In this document: in pieces, positions 42,893 to 51,095 of the stretch
Numbering within the stretch: position 1 is the stretch's first letter
Layout of the letters: every line of letters starts with the position of its first letter
Assembly (NCBI GenBank): GCA_023412475.1
Contig: JAEYNR010000055.1
Location: forward strand, 1 to 51,182
Reading direction: 5' to 3'
Length of the DNA stretch: 51,182 nt
Source: Fibrobacterota bacterium
Lineage (GTDB): Bacteria > Fibrobacterota > Chitinivibrionia > Chitinivibrionales > Chitinispirillaceae
Program-made: the position numbers and the translations under genes
Notes under the pieces: model-generated
Told to the model about the DNA's origin: nothing
Database searches by the model: none
The model's input: only the letters and a program-made list of their open reading frames with translations

Positions 42893-44338
42893 ATGGCATT
42901 ACGACTTTTAGAAAAACTGATCACTTTCCTGTTTGATTTTCTTGCCATAAATATTGCATTCTTTACCGCATTCTGGCTCAGATACAAATCCAACATTTTC
43001 CCCGAAGCTTTTAATCCATCTTTAGAGCTTCTTACATATCTCCAGCCTTCACTAATAGTCGCATTCCTTTGGATTATACTTTTTTTCTTTACAGGGCTTT
43101 ATCGTGAGTGGTACAAGGAATCCAGAATTGACGAATTTTTCGTAGTATCCAGAACAGTAATTTTCGGGTTGTTTATTCTTTTTTTGGTTACCAGTGCCCC
43201 ACAGGTGATCGATTTTGTTCATAGCGGTAATCCTAGAATTCTCTTCACCCGAACAAAAATCCCAATACTTCTGACTTATGGCTCATGCATGCTCTTTTTT
43301 GCCACTGCGAACCGTTTTGTCATGCATACCATTCTGACATTTTTATTCACAAAAGGAATAGCTGTAAGCAAAGTCCTGATTGTGGGAGCCAACAGTTCAG
43401 GAAAACAACTGCTCAAAGATCTTAAAAATTATCCGCAGCTTGGCTATAAGGTAAGTGGTTTTATAGACAAAGATGGCAGCCGTATCAATGAACAGATAAA
43501 TGATATAAGAGTACTAGGCTGCTACCACGATATCCCTGCCATAGTAAGAAAAGAGCATATCGAGGGAGTTATTATCACTCATATCAGTGAGTCGCCCGAT
43601 GACATTTTAAAGATACTTGAGTATTGTGGAGATATAAAACTTAATATTTATATGGTACCCTCGCTGATGGATATCATAACAGGACACCTGAAGACGCATC
43701 AGATATTTGGAGTGCCGCTGTTGGTTCTTCTGCAGGATCACATGCCTGCCTGGCAGGCACAGATAAAAAGGCTGATGGATTTAGTGGTATCATTTCTGGT
43801 TTTGGCTCTTGGAGCACCTCTCTGGATTTTGCTCTGTGCAATAATCCGCATTGGATCGCCAGGACCTGCCATATTTAAACAGGAAAGAGTGGGTCGCAAT
43901 GGAAAGCTATTTACAATGTATAAATACCGTTCAATGTATATCGATGCGGAAAAAATCTCCGGACCCAAATGGGCAACAGAAGATGATCCCAGAATAACGC
44001 CAATCGGAAAATTCCTTCGCAAATCACGTCTGGATGAGATCCCTCAATTCTTCAATGTATTAAAAGGTGAAATGAGCCTAGTGGGGCCACGCCCGGAAAG
44101 ACTCTTCTTTGTAGAGCAGCTTAAGAAAGAAATTCCTTGGTATGTCAGAAGAATAAAAATGAAACCTGGAATCACCGGTTGGGCACAAGTAAAACACAAA
44201 TATGATGCATCCATAGAAGATGTAAAACAGAAAGTTCTCTATGATCTCTATTATTTCGAAAACATGTCCATCTCCCTTGATGTAAAGATAATCCTGCGAA
44301 CCTTCCTGGTCGCCCTCACCGGAAAAGGAGCGCATTAA
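42893..44338 (+). CDS. Polyprenyl-phosphate sugar-1-phosphate transferase (WbaP/exopolysaccharide type)
   Basis: Starts a surface glycan by moving a sugar-1-phosphate from a nucleotide sugar to undecaprenyl phosphate. Four hydrophobic N-terminal segments (within ~1-150) are followed by a CoA-binding-like Rossmann domain (SKVLIVGANSSGKQLLKDLKNY). The C-terminal catalytic domain has KRLMDLVVSFLVLALGAPLWILLCAIIRIGSPGPAIFKQERVGRNGKLFTMYKYRSM, then SRLDEIPQFFNVLKGEMSLVGPRPER with the catalytic Asp-Glu (LDE). Length 481 is typical. ATG 10 bp after apgM, possibly co-transcribed though functionally unrelated. Confidence 0.94.
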   Translation: MALRLLEKLITFLFDFLAINIAFFTAFWLRYKSNIFPEAFNPSLELLTYLQPSLIVAFLWIILFFFTGLYREWYKESRIDEFFVVSRTVIFGLFILFLVTSAPQVIDFVHSGNPRILFTRTKIPILLTYGSCMLFFATANRFVMHTILTFLFTKGIAVSKVLIVGANSSGKQLLKDLKNYPQLGYKVSGFIDKDGSRINEQINDIRVLGCYHDIPAIVRKEHIEGVIITHISESPDDILKILEYCGDIKLNIYMVPSLMDIITGHLKTHQIFGVPLLVLLQDHMPAWQAQIKRLMDLVVSFLVLALGAPLWILLCAIIRIGSPGPAIFKQERVGRNGKLFTMYKYRSMYIDAEKISGPKWATEDDPRITPIGKFLRKSRLDEIPQFFNVLKGEMSLVGPRPERLFFVEQLKKEIPWYVRRIKMKPGITGWAQVKHKYDASIEDVKQKVLYDLYYFENMSISLDVKIILRTFLVALTGKGAH

Positions 44339-44340
44339 AA

Positions 44341-44420
44341 GAATTTTAGATTGAGGATTTTTAGGAATTAGATTTGTAATTTGAGATGTTTTTGGCCCTG
44401 TTTTTGAATCTAATTTTGTG
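44341..44420. repeat. Partial AT-rich repeat related to R2
   Basis: TTTTAGATTGAGGATTTTTA followed by GGAATTAGATTTGTAATTTG and a CCCTGTTTTTGAATCTAATTT segment resembles the AATTTC/CCTGTTTAGAATTT arm of R2. The similarity is loose. Confidence 0.35.
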
Positions 44421-44445
44421 AAAAACATAAAAAAAGAGGGCCTCC

Positions 44446-45336
44446 ATGAGAAAACCGGTTCAGATAATTGGGATTCCGCTCGACCTTGGCCAATCCCGCA
44501 GAGGTGTCGACATGGGACCCAGTGCCATTCGATATGCCGGTCTTGCCGACAGACTTCAAAAACTGGGATTTAAAGTTGAGGACTTGGGAAATATTCCTGT
44601 TCCTGTCAGAGAACATCTTCCCCGGAAAGAAAGCCCTGGCTTTGCCTCTGAAATAGAATCAGTCTGTTCACAGACCTACCAGATCGGGTGCAATGCCTTA
44701 AGAAAAGAGACTACTCCCCTATTTTTAGGCGGTGACCATTCCCTGGCTATTGGAACCATAGCAGCGGTGACTGACTCATCACCATGCGGAGTAATCTGGA
44801 TTGATGGACATGGCGATTTCAACCTTCCGGAAACCTCCCCTAATGGTAATATACATGGAATGCCGGTATCAATTCTTTTGGGCTATGGTTTACAGAACCT
44901 GATTGATGTAGGCCGAGCTGGTCCTAAACTAAAACCAGACCAGATCATACTAATTGGCACCAGAGATCTCGATTATGATGAGCGCTATCTTTTAAAATCA
45001 AGCGGCATTCGTATCTATACCATGCGGGAAATCGATGAACGAGGCATCGCTGCAGTGACCAAAGATGCTATCAATCTACTCTCTCATCTTCCCTCGATTC
45101 ATGTAAGCCTTGATATGGATGCTCTCGATCCCGTTGTGGTTCCTGGAGTCGGAACGCCTGCCCCGGGTGGATTAAGCTATAGAGAAGCACATCTTTTAAT
45201 GAGTATGGTATGCGATTCAGGCAAAGTCCGATCTATGGATATTGTAGAAATCAATCCTATTTTAGATAACAGAAATATTACAGCCGAAATAGCAGTCGAA
45301 CTGGCTGCTTCACTTTTAGGTGACAAAATCCTTTAG
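44446..45336 (+). CDS. rocF: Arginase
   Basis: Ureohydrolase splitting arginine to ornithine and urea with two Mn ions. Metal ligands are all present: GGDHSLAIG (His), WIDGHGDFN (Asp, His, Asp; the usual Ala of DAHGD is Gly), and SLDMDALDP (two Asp). The arginase-specific ETSPNGNIHGMP loop, absent from agmatinases, and VEINPILD are also present. Length 296 is typical. ATG with GAGGGCC upstream. Monocistronic; no ornithine pathway genes next to it, so its role (arginine catabolism or polyamine supply) is open. Confidence 0.93.
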   Translation: MRKPVQIIGIPLDLGQSRRGVDMGPSAIRYAGLADRLQKLGFKVEDLGNIPVPVREHLPRKESPGFASEIESVCSQTYQIGCNALRKETTPLFLGGDHSLAIGTIAAVTDSSPCGVIWIDGHGDFNLPETSPNGNIHGMPVSILLGYGLQNLIDVGRAGPKLKPDQIILIGTRDLDYDERYLLKSSGIRIYTMREIDERGIAAVTKDAINLLSHLPSIHVSLDMDALDPVVVPGVGTPAPGGLSYREAHLLMSMVCDSGKVRSMDIVEINPILDNRNITAEIAVELAASLLGDKIL

Positions 45337-45354
45337 AGAGATCTTTTTTAGGAG

Positions 45355-45510
45355 AAGCTCTAAACACTAAGCACGAAATTCGAAATAAGAACAAGAACAG
45401 GAAAAAGTGCTGACTGATAACTTAAGCTCTCTTTAAGCTTTATTCCTGTTTAGAATTTTGGATTTTGAAATTTGGGATTTGTTTAAGATTTAAGAATTGT
45501 GATTTGGAAT
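45355..45510. repeat. Dispersed intergenic repeat R2, copy 3 (inverted)
   Basis: CTAAACACTAAGCACGAAAT, TCGAAATAAGAACAAGAACA, then a TTAAG-containing middle and TATTCCTGTTTAGAATTTTG. Its reverse complement gives AAATTCTAAACAGG, middle, CCTGTTCTTGTTCTTATTTC, GAATTTCGTGCTTA, the same order as 10679-10830. Confidence 0.6.
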
Positions 45511-45530
45511 TTCTTTCTGTTTGAATATTA

Positions 45531-46061
45531 TTAGGATAGCAGCTCAAAAAGTCTTTTGTATTCATCTTCATGAGGAGCCAGCAGAGGACTTTTTTCTGTT
45601 ACCCATTTTTGTAATTCAACAATAGAAATGAATTTCACTTCTATTAATTCGCTTTCGTCTATACACATGGAATCAGCCGCGATATCTTTATTAAGAAGAA
45701 ACACATCAGTCAGCTCATTATCTATAAACAAATGATCAGGGCTTGCGTAACGCTGAGTGACACTAAAGAGATAATTCAGTTCATTTGATCCTACAATCAA
45801 TCCTAGCTCTTCTTCCAGTTCACGAATTGCACCGCTGTAAGAGTCTTCACCGCTTGAGAGATGGCCAGCGCAGGATATATCCCACAACCCAGGATATACT
45901 TCTTTCTGAAGAGACCGTTTCTGAATTAGCAATTCTTTACTGGAATTGAGGATCCAGACATGAACCGTACGGTGCCACAAGCCCTTTCGGTGGACCTCAT
46001 TTCTGGATAAGGAGTATCCTGCAGATGTGCCATCAGGATTAATCATATCAATAATTTCCAT
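45531..46061 (-). CDS. NUDIX hydrolase (isopentenyl-diphosphate isomerase/YfcD-like)
   Basis: A 176-residue NUDIX-fold protein. The NUDIX box GHLSSGEDSYSGAIRELEEELGL fits GX5EX7REUXEEXGU exactly (~65-87). Flanking motifs RKGLWHRTVHVWI and IQKRSLQKEVYPGLWDISCAGH are typical of the Idi/YfcD subgroup, many of which act on uncertain diphosphates. Idi catalytic Cys is replaced by context SCAGH, which keeps one Cys. Begins 3 bp after the stop of the zinc-ribbon gene and is probably co-transcribed with it. Substrate not assignable. Confidence 0.88.
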   Translation of the reverse strand: MEIIDMINPDGTSAGYSLSRNEVHRKGLWHRTVHVWILNSSKELLIQKRSLQKEVYPGLWDISCAGHLSSGEDSYSGAIRELEEELGLIVGSNELNYLFSVTQRYASPDHLFIDNELTDVFLLNKDIAADSMCIDESELIEVKFISIVELQKWVTEKSPLLAPHEDEYKRLFELLS

Positions 46062-46064
46062 CTA

Positions 46065-46697
46065 TCAACCTTCTCTGTCTTTTGAAACCGACATACCCAG
46101 TCTGGTAAAGAAATCATGCAACGTATCTATACGGTCTAAGGTTTCTTTCTTTAATTTTTCGAAGATCTTTCTGATTCGATACGTTTTAACCCTTAACTGG
46201 TACTCTTTTTCCGGTTCACCCTCTTTTCTTACCGGTCGAACCAGATCTTTTGCAAAATGAAGCAGACCTATGTGACCGGTTGGTGCTTCAACTATGCCTC
46301 TGGAAAGACCTTTAATCAAATCCATGGAAACCTGCCGCAGAGAGTCCAGAGTTTCATTTATTTGATTCCATTCCTGCATGGAAAAGAGATCACTGGTTTT
46401 TTCCGCTGTGGAATCCGGTATTTGGGTTGGGAAATGATTCATCTGATTGAATGAAAGTGTCATTTCCGGAGCAAATTTTTCTCCACATCCATAACAGACA
46501 TAGCCCTCATCAGGAAGAAACAAACTAAAATTCCTGGAAATGACATATTTGCCATTACAAATCACACATGAAACTGTCTTCTCAGCATTATTTTGAGGAG
46601 GGCAAAACTTTAGTACCAGTTTCGCTTGAATAGTTTCTCTTATCTGGTCAGCAATACCCATTTTGTAGCCAATTTGATTGAGGAATCTATATTTCAT
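46065..46697 (-). CDS. Zinc-ribbon protein of unknown function
   Basis: About 210 residues. A four-cysteine zinc ribbon (CVICNGKYVIS near 43, then GYVCYGCGEKFAPE near 67) is followed by a long helical region (QEWNQINETLDSLRQVSMDLIKG) and a basic helical C-terminus (RVKTYRIRKIFEKLKKETLDRIDTLHDFF). I do not recognise the family. The ATG at 46695-46697 overlaps the preceding gene's stop region by 11 bp, which suggests coupling. No good ribosome binding site is seen, as is common for coupled starts; a later Met (12 codons on) is an alternative. Middle gene of a three-gene unit ending in the NUDIX hydrolase. Confidence 0.7.
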   Translation of the reverse strand: MKYRFLNQIGYKMGIADQIRETIQAKLVLKFCPPQNNAEKTVSCVICNGKYVISRNFSLFLPDEGYVCYGCGEKFAPEMTLSFNQMNHFPTQIPDSTAEKTSDLFSMQEWNQINETLDSLRQVSMDLIKGLSRGIVEAPTGHIGLLHFAKDLVRPVRKEGEPEKEYQLRVKTYRIRKIFEKLKKETLDRIDTLHDFFTRLGMSVSKDREG

Positions 46698-46980
46698 CAA
46701 TAATCAGTTTGTCGGCAAGATAATCTTCTATGGACTCAAAAGAATCACGGTAAGCTTTGGTTCGCTCTCTGATCACTGTGTCAGGAAGCTTATTAATATA
46801 GGAAACCAGCCATGAGTATGATTCATCTTTTTGTCCGGACAGCTCCACTGCATCAAAGGCAACGGCATCGATGGGTCTGTTCCGTTTGAAACTTCTGTCT
46901 TTCAAACGCTTTGATTTGCCAAAAAGCATATGCCCATTTGCATTATAACCTAAGTTATGAATTGGATCTATCTGTTGCAT
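46687..46980 (-). CDS. Hypothetical protein, 97 aa
   Basis: Not recognised. A small soluble protein with a basic first half (KSKRLKDRSFKRNRPIDAV) and a helical second half (SYSWLVSYINKLPDTVIRERTKAYRDSFESIEDYLADKLIIDEI). The end has a loose likeness to the C-terminus of FlgM-type anti-sigma factors, but the defining G-x-Y turn is missing and no flagellar genes are near. ATG at 46978-46980 with GGAGGAAA about 11 nt upstream. First gene of the unit with the zinc-ribbon and NUDIX genes. Confidence 0.6.
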   Translation of the reverse strand: MQQIDPIHNLGYNANGHMLFGKSKRLKDRSFKRNRPIDAVAFDAVELSGQKDESYSWLVSYINKLPDTVIRERTKAYRDSFESIEDYLADKLIIDEI

Positions 46981-47157
46981 AGCTGGTTTTCCTCCCTGAA
47001 ACCGATCTAACAGTGTAAGCCTGTTTTAAACTGCTCTATAATATAATATACCTATTTTTAATTAGTTTCTGTTTTCAGAAGCTACTTACAGTTTAGAATT
47101 CAGCAAAAAACGAATATCTGTTGGTTAATCGCAGATAATTTATATCAAAACAGAACA

Positions 47158-47889
47158 TTATTCCATGTAGATTATAAGCGAAGGCGCTTCATCTGTACCG
47201 ATATAGGGCAGCTTCAGCTCCGAAGCCCAGTACTCTTTATCATTTATGATTATCCGGTCATTATTTACCTCTGAAATAGAACTGATATCGGATTTGCCAC
47301 AGTATTGTTTGCCTCTTTTTAACAGAACAGAAATATCATTGTTTGGAGTTAATGATCTGAGGAATTTTTCATTGACTTCCAATCCACCCAGCACGAAAAA
47401 CGGGATCTCCGAGATGGTAAATCTTACCCTGGATTGCAATGTTAATCGCTTCTGTCCCATAATGTTATCATCAAAACAGGTTGGCTCACTTTTTAGTCTT
47501 TCTTTTTCAGTAACACTATTTCCAGCATTTGCAACAAAGTGTCCGGAGGAGAGAATGTTAAGTTTTGAATCGGTGACCTCCAACACAGAAAAATCCATAG
47601 GCGATATAAATCTGCCAGCCAATTCGGTCACATCAGTCGAAGAGCGATCATTTTCTGCTAAAACACGTAAGGCAAAACTCTTGTCAGCGGCTATAGTTTC
47701 GGCAAAAGCGTTCAGTTGCCGGGAAATTTTACCGGATAATAGATCCAAATTCTGTTTTACGGTCTTTTCTGCGATTCTTAGCTTCTGTATCCTATAATCG
47801 AGCTTTTGTTCACTTATATTTTTTTGAAAAAAATAAAAAGATGTTACACCGACAATCAGAGCAGTTAAGATAGGGAGGAAAACTTTCAT
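47158..47889 (-). CDS. Membrane-anchored sensor-like protein without an output domain
   Basis: A 243-residue protein. An N-terminal membrane helix (VFLPILTALIVGVTSFYFF) is followed by a coiled-coil segment (ISEQKLDYRIQKLRIAEKTVKQNLDLLSGKISRQLNAF). A PAS/Cache-like periplasmic domain (~75-243) has FALRVLAENDRSS, ISPMDFSVLEVTD and SRVRFTISEIPFFVLGGLEV. This is the layout of the extracytoplasmic half of a chemoreceptor or histidine kinase, but the gene ends without a second helix, HAMP or kinase. It could be a free-standing ligand-binding partner or a truncated receptor. ATG start; 92 bp downstream of the lipoprotein gene. Confidence 0.6.
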   Translation of the reverse strand: MKVFLPILTALIVGVTSFYFFQKNISEQKLDYRIQKLRIAEKTVKQNLDLLSGKISRQLNAFAETIAADKSFALRVLAENDRSSTDVTELAGRFISPMDFSVLEVTDSKLNILSSGHFVANAGNSVTEKERLKSEPTCFDDNIMGQKRLTLQSRVRFTISEIPFFVLGGLEVNEKFLRSLTPNNDISVLLKRGKQYCGKSDISSISEVNNDRIIINDKEYWASELKLPYIGTDEAPSLIIYME

Positions 47890-47981
47890 TCGCTATTCAG
47901 GATCCTTTTTTTTAAAGATTTTGTTGTAGAAAATACTATTTCGATAACATCTTTTAAAAATAGAATAAGTCAGATCGAGGT

Positions 47982-48980
47982 TTACTGGATATCTTTGATT
48001 GATACCAGTTGATGTAGATCAAAACAGAGCATCTGAGCGGCATAAAACCAGCATTCCATTTTTTCTCCATCAATATCGACGTCCTCACGCTTAACAGGTT
48101 CACCCCAGCTCATGAGAACCTGCTCTTTGGTCATTTCCAGTACTACCCGGTGATTATTTATAATTTCCCACATCGACTGGTCCCAGGTATAAATTTTGGA
48201 AGGATCTTTTTCCATAATTTCTGATTCCCAGGGATCATCCTCCATAATTTTATCGCTCATGGTATTAGTCCAACTGCTTCTGATCGGGATTATCCCCTGC
48301 TGCCCCTGTGGAAGTTTTACAACAAGCCAGATCGGATTTACTGGCAGAGGCGTAAACCCAGCAACTACATCCTCAACCAGAAGCGAGTCCTGAATTCTGA
48401 CCTTTATACTCCCAAAACCGCTGTTTTCTTTATTGAGTGTGGATATGATACCTTTTCTTGAGAAGACAAACCGGTTCAACCAGCGTTTTTTTGCCCAATT
48501 CAGATCTGTCTCAGGAACTATTTCTTTAATGGAATGCTTGTGGGTCCTGGCTGTGATGACCTTTCCAGTCTCCTTATCCGAGAAGGAAACAAACCACTCC
48601 TCCCCATCCTCATATAACCCTGTAACCGTAAGCAGATGCTCCTTGATTTTATCACACGGGATCCTGTTTTCCGGTTTCAATTCAGACAGGTCTTCAGGTG
48701 TAAGACCCAGCTCAGGATTGCTGAAATTATATAGTTCATAACCCGCCTGGCAAAACATCGATTGCTTCTCAAGTACCAGAAAATCGAGTCCCTTCCAATC
48801 TTTAACAGGAACTGTAGTAAGCGGAGCACAGGAAAAATCCGGAGCCTGTGCCGTATCAGCAATGGGGTTTTCCTCAAGGTTACTCTGGGCTGGAAGAGTA
48901 ACCGGTATTTTCGATTTTGGTGCACAACAAAGGAGTACAGACATAATCAGAATACAACTAAATGGCAGGTATTTGTTCAT
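47982..48980 (-). CDS. Lipoprotein with BamE/SmpA-like C-terminus, unknown function
   Basis: 332 residues. The signal peptide ends in MSVLLCC (lipobox LLC, lipidated Cys ~18 or 19). A proline-rich linker is followed by a central beta-rich domain (~60-250), including LTVTGLYEDGEEWFVSFSDKETGKVI, which may be SH3-like. The last ~60 residues read INNHRVVLEMTKEQVLMSWGEPVKRE and later ECWFYAAQMLCFD, the pattern of a BamE/SmpA-like fold (GM-T-x-V--xlG-P). Exact family not recognised. Possibly the first gene of a unit with the sensor-like protein downstream. Confidence 0.7.
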   Translation of the reverse strand: MNKYLPFSCILIMSVLLCCAPKSKIPVTLPAQSNLEENPIADTAQAPDFSCAPLTTVPVKDWKGLDFLVLEKQSMFCQAGYELYNFSNPELGLTPEDLSELKPENRIPCDKIKEHLLTVTGLYEDGEEWFVSFSDKETGKVITARTHKHSIKEIVPETDLNWAKKRWLNRFVFSRKGIISTLNKENSGFGSIKVRIQDSLLVEDVVAGFTPLPVNPIWLVVKLPQGQQGIIPIRSSWTNTMSDKIMEDDPWESEIMEKDPSKIYTWDQSMWEIINNHRVVLEMTKEQVLMSWGEPVKREDVDIDGEKMECWFYAAQMLCFDLHQLVSIKDIQ

Positions 48981-49129
48981 TTTTACAGAAACTCCGAAAC
49001 GAAACGGTTTATTCCCAAGGTGACTGAAGAAACTAGTTAAGCTATCAATTTACTCTATCCCATTCTTCTGGTTTTGGAAACGCTTTAACTCAATTAATTA
49101 TAAACATATCCTTCAAAAAAAACATCTAA

Positions 49130-49567
49130 TTAATCCTGTCTGCACTGACGTTTTACCCGATCCATCATGGATGCAGAAACTCTGGATGTCAATATTTTCA
49201 CAGCAACACTGTCAGAAGATCCATTGTCTAAAAAGTTGTAATCACCCGCCAGGGTATCCTTTTTAAAATACAGCCGTGCCTTATCATTGGATTCTCTGTT
49301 TAACCTGGGGGTAAAAAAGAGAGTATCTCTGAAAATCTTATCGACCTTTAAATCTTTGCAGATATTTCTTCCGCTCTCAACCCCATATATAAAAATTTTG
49401 TCTCTGGTGATGTTGAGGTAGAGACTTTTGGCGGATATTCTTCTTCGGGAAACTGCACCGTTTCGAAACTGGCTAACCCAGACAGTTTTGCATCGATAAT
49501 AACCGATTGGATCAAAAGCACAGATAATGGAAGAAAATATCAGAATGCAGCAAAGAAATCTATACAA
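49130..49567 (-). CDS. Small exported hypothetical protein
   Basis: Not recognised. I choose the TTG at 49565-49567, which has GGAGG 7 nt upstream and gives 145 residues beginning with a short signal-like sequence (RFLCCILIFSSIICA). The longer frame starts in hydrophobic nonsense-like sequence. The mature part is basic (CKTVWVSQFRNGAVSRRRISAKSLYLNI) with several beta strands and ends VSASMMDRVKRQCRQD. Stands alone. Confidence 0.55.
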   Translation of the reverse strand: MYRFLCCILIFSSIICAFDPIGYYRCKTVWVSQFRNGAVSRRRISAKSLYLNITRDKIFIYGVESGRNICKDLKVDKIFRDTLFFTPRLNRESNDKARLYFKKDTLAGDYNFLDNGSSDSVAVKILTSRVSASMMDRVKRQCRQD

Positions 49568-49941
49568 ATTAACCTCCAGAGAAATAGTTTCTTCAAAGTT
49601 GACGGAGGAAACTTTAAAGAAAAAAAACGCCAATATATCACAAACAGCAGTGTAACCTGAAAATACATACTGTTGCCGGAAGTGCAAATACCAGTACACT
49701 TTATTGAAATATGCCAAAATATGGTAAAAAAAGCGTGTTCTGTATCTGACCTTTCAACCACAGAGGCTTTTTGTCCAGTCAGGATTTTCCTGTTTTCCAG
49801 ATTTGCAGACAGGAGCTTCTGAAACCTGACAAAGCTATCAATCTGTTAAATGTGGTTTTTTTAAGAAATACTGGATATCAGAGAACGTACTATTTTATCC
49901 TTGTCTACACCTTCTTACAAGCAGATAGAAACAGAGAGAAT

Positions 49942-50172
49942 ATGGATTCTAATCATAACGAGTTTATAAAGATTGGCTCCTTTATCGATATCTTTCAAGC
50001 CAATATGGCTAAGGAGATTCTGCAATCAAACGGAATCAGTTGTGTTGTAACCGGAGATGAGTTCAGGCTTTTTGATTTTTCACCAGAAGACAACATTCCT
50101 GTTCAACTTATCATAAATCGCAACGATAAAGATACCGCCCAGGAACTGTTAATACTGCACTTCAATAATTGA
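49942..50172 (+). CDS. DUF2007 family protein (putative signal-transducing)
   Basis: A 76-residue ferredoxin-like small protein. The family pattern is FIKIGSFIDIFQANMAKEILQSNGISCVVTGDEF followed by FSPEDNIPVQLIINRNDKDTAQELL: one helix that selects between two strands, then a second beta-alpha unit. ATG at 49942 with GAGAGAAT upstream; the frame is open further upstream but that part has no protein character. Function unknown in the family. 76 bp before the nitroreductase gene, perhaps co-transcribed. Confidence 0.8.
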   Translation: MDSNHNEFIKIGSFIDIFQANMAKEILQSNGISCVVTGDEFRLFDFSPEDNIPVQLIINRNDKDTAQELLILHFNN

Positions 50173-50248
50173 TTCAGTTGAATTTGCCGCAAATATATAT
50201 TGTACTGTTCATTTTACCCTGAATTGTTACTACTGGAGAGGTGGACAG

Positions 50249-50776
50249 ATGATTAATTTGTTGAGAAAAAGGCGAAGTATCAGAAGCTATAAACCTTCAC
50301 CGATCGAAGACAAAAAAGTTACGATACTAAAAGAAGCTCTTCTGCGCTCACCTTCCTCACGCGGTATCAACCCCTGGGAATTCGTTCTGGTTAATGATAA
50401 GCAAACACTTGTTGAGCTTTCCCGATCAAAGCAGCATGGTTCAGAATTCCTGAAAAACGCAAGTCTGGGAATAGTCATTCTTGGAAACGAAAATCACTCC
50501 GATGTATGGATTGAGGATTGTTCGATAGCATCTATCATCGTTCAAATGACCGCAGAAGATCTGGGCCTCGGTTCCTGCTGGATACAGATCAGAAAACGGA
50601 ATCACAATGAAGAGATTTCATCTGAACAATATGTTCAGCGATTACTTCATATTCCATCACATATGCGAGTCTTATCAATCATCGGAATTGGCTATCCAGA
50701 CGAAAAGAAGGAGTCTTTGGCTGAGCAAAAGCTGCAGTTCAATAAAATTCATCTCAATAGGTTTGAAGAACAGTAA
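50249..50776 (+). CDS. Nitroreductase-family flavoprotein
   Basis: FMN-dependent NAD(P)H oxidoreductase, probable. Length 175. FMN phosphate-binding RKRRSIRSYKPSPIEDKKVTILKEALLRSPSSRGINPWEFVLVND at the N-terminus and the second motif IASIIVQMTAEDLGLGSCWIQIR are both diagnostic. The closing IIGIGYPDEKK is also typical. ATG with GGAGAGG upstream. Natural substrate unknown; in anaerobes such enzymes handle quinones, nitro compounds or flavins. Confidence 0.92.
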   Translation: MINLLRKRRSIRSYKPSPIEDKKVTILKEALLRSPSSRGINPWEFVLVNDKQTLVELSRSKQHGSEFLKNASLGIVILGNENHSDVWIEDCSIASIIVQMTAEDLGLGSCWIQIRKRNHNEEISSEQYVQRLLHIPSHMRVLSIIGIGYPDEKKESLAEQKLQFNKIHLNRFEEQ

Positions 50777-50829
50777 TGGTCGGTTAATTTTAACAAAAGA
50801 TCATTGAATAAAACTATGCTTTTAAATGC

Positions 50830-50839
50830 GAAACGTTTC
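50830..50839. promoter_or_regulatory. GAAACGTTTC perfect palindrome
   Basis: A 10-bp perfect palindrome with central CG in the spacer after the nitroreductase gene, the most symmetrical of the four AAACGTTT sites. Its target gene, if any, would lie beyond the window. Confidence 0.35.
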
Positions 50840-51052
50840 CTTACGGATAAATACCAGTTCTTTTATGCATATTTTATTACCCTGGCAACAACACCACCGG
50901 TACAATTGGAGCAACAGATGTGTTTACCAATTTAAATTGGACAGCATAACGGGTTAAAAACGTAAACTTCAACTTTAGAATTTGATAAAAATGGCGATTT
51001 TATGGAATTTAGAAAAGCTTTTTGATTAATGTGTACTTATTTTGGACAGCAG

Positions 51053-51095
51053 TGGAGCTATATAATATCAAAACAATACCTATTCAGAAGTAATT
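51053..51095. repeat. Dispersed intergenic repeat R1, copy 3
   Basis: GGAGCTATATAATATCAAAA and CAATACCTATTCAGAAGTAA align with 4191-4228 and 9727-9756 with few changes. The repeat stops matching soon after AAGTAATT. Confidence 0.6.

Noticed and set aside
44390..44410. sigma54-like TGGCCC-TGTTT-TTGAA before the arginase gene
   Set aside because: The essential C of the -12 GC is A, and the sequence is part of an AT-rich repeat.
46687..46980. FlgM anti-sigma factor
   Set aside because: Only a loose likeness of the last helix; the G-x-Y turn and any flagellar context are missing.
49771..49941. N-terminal extension of the DUF2007 protein
   Set aside because: The family domain begins right after the ATG at 49942, which has a ribosome binding site; the extension has no protein character.
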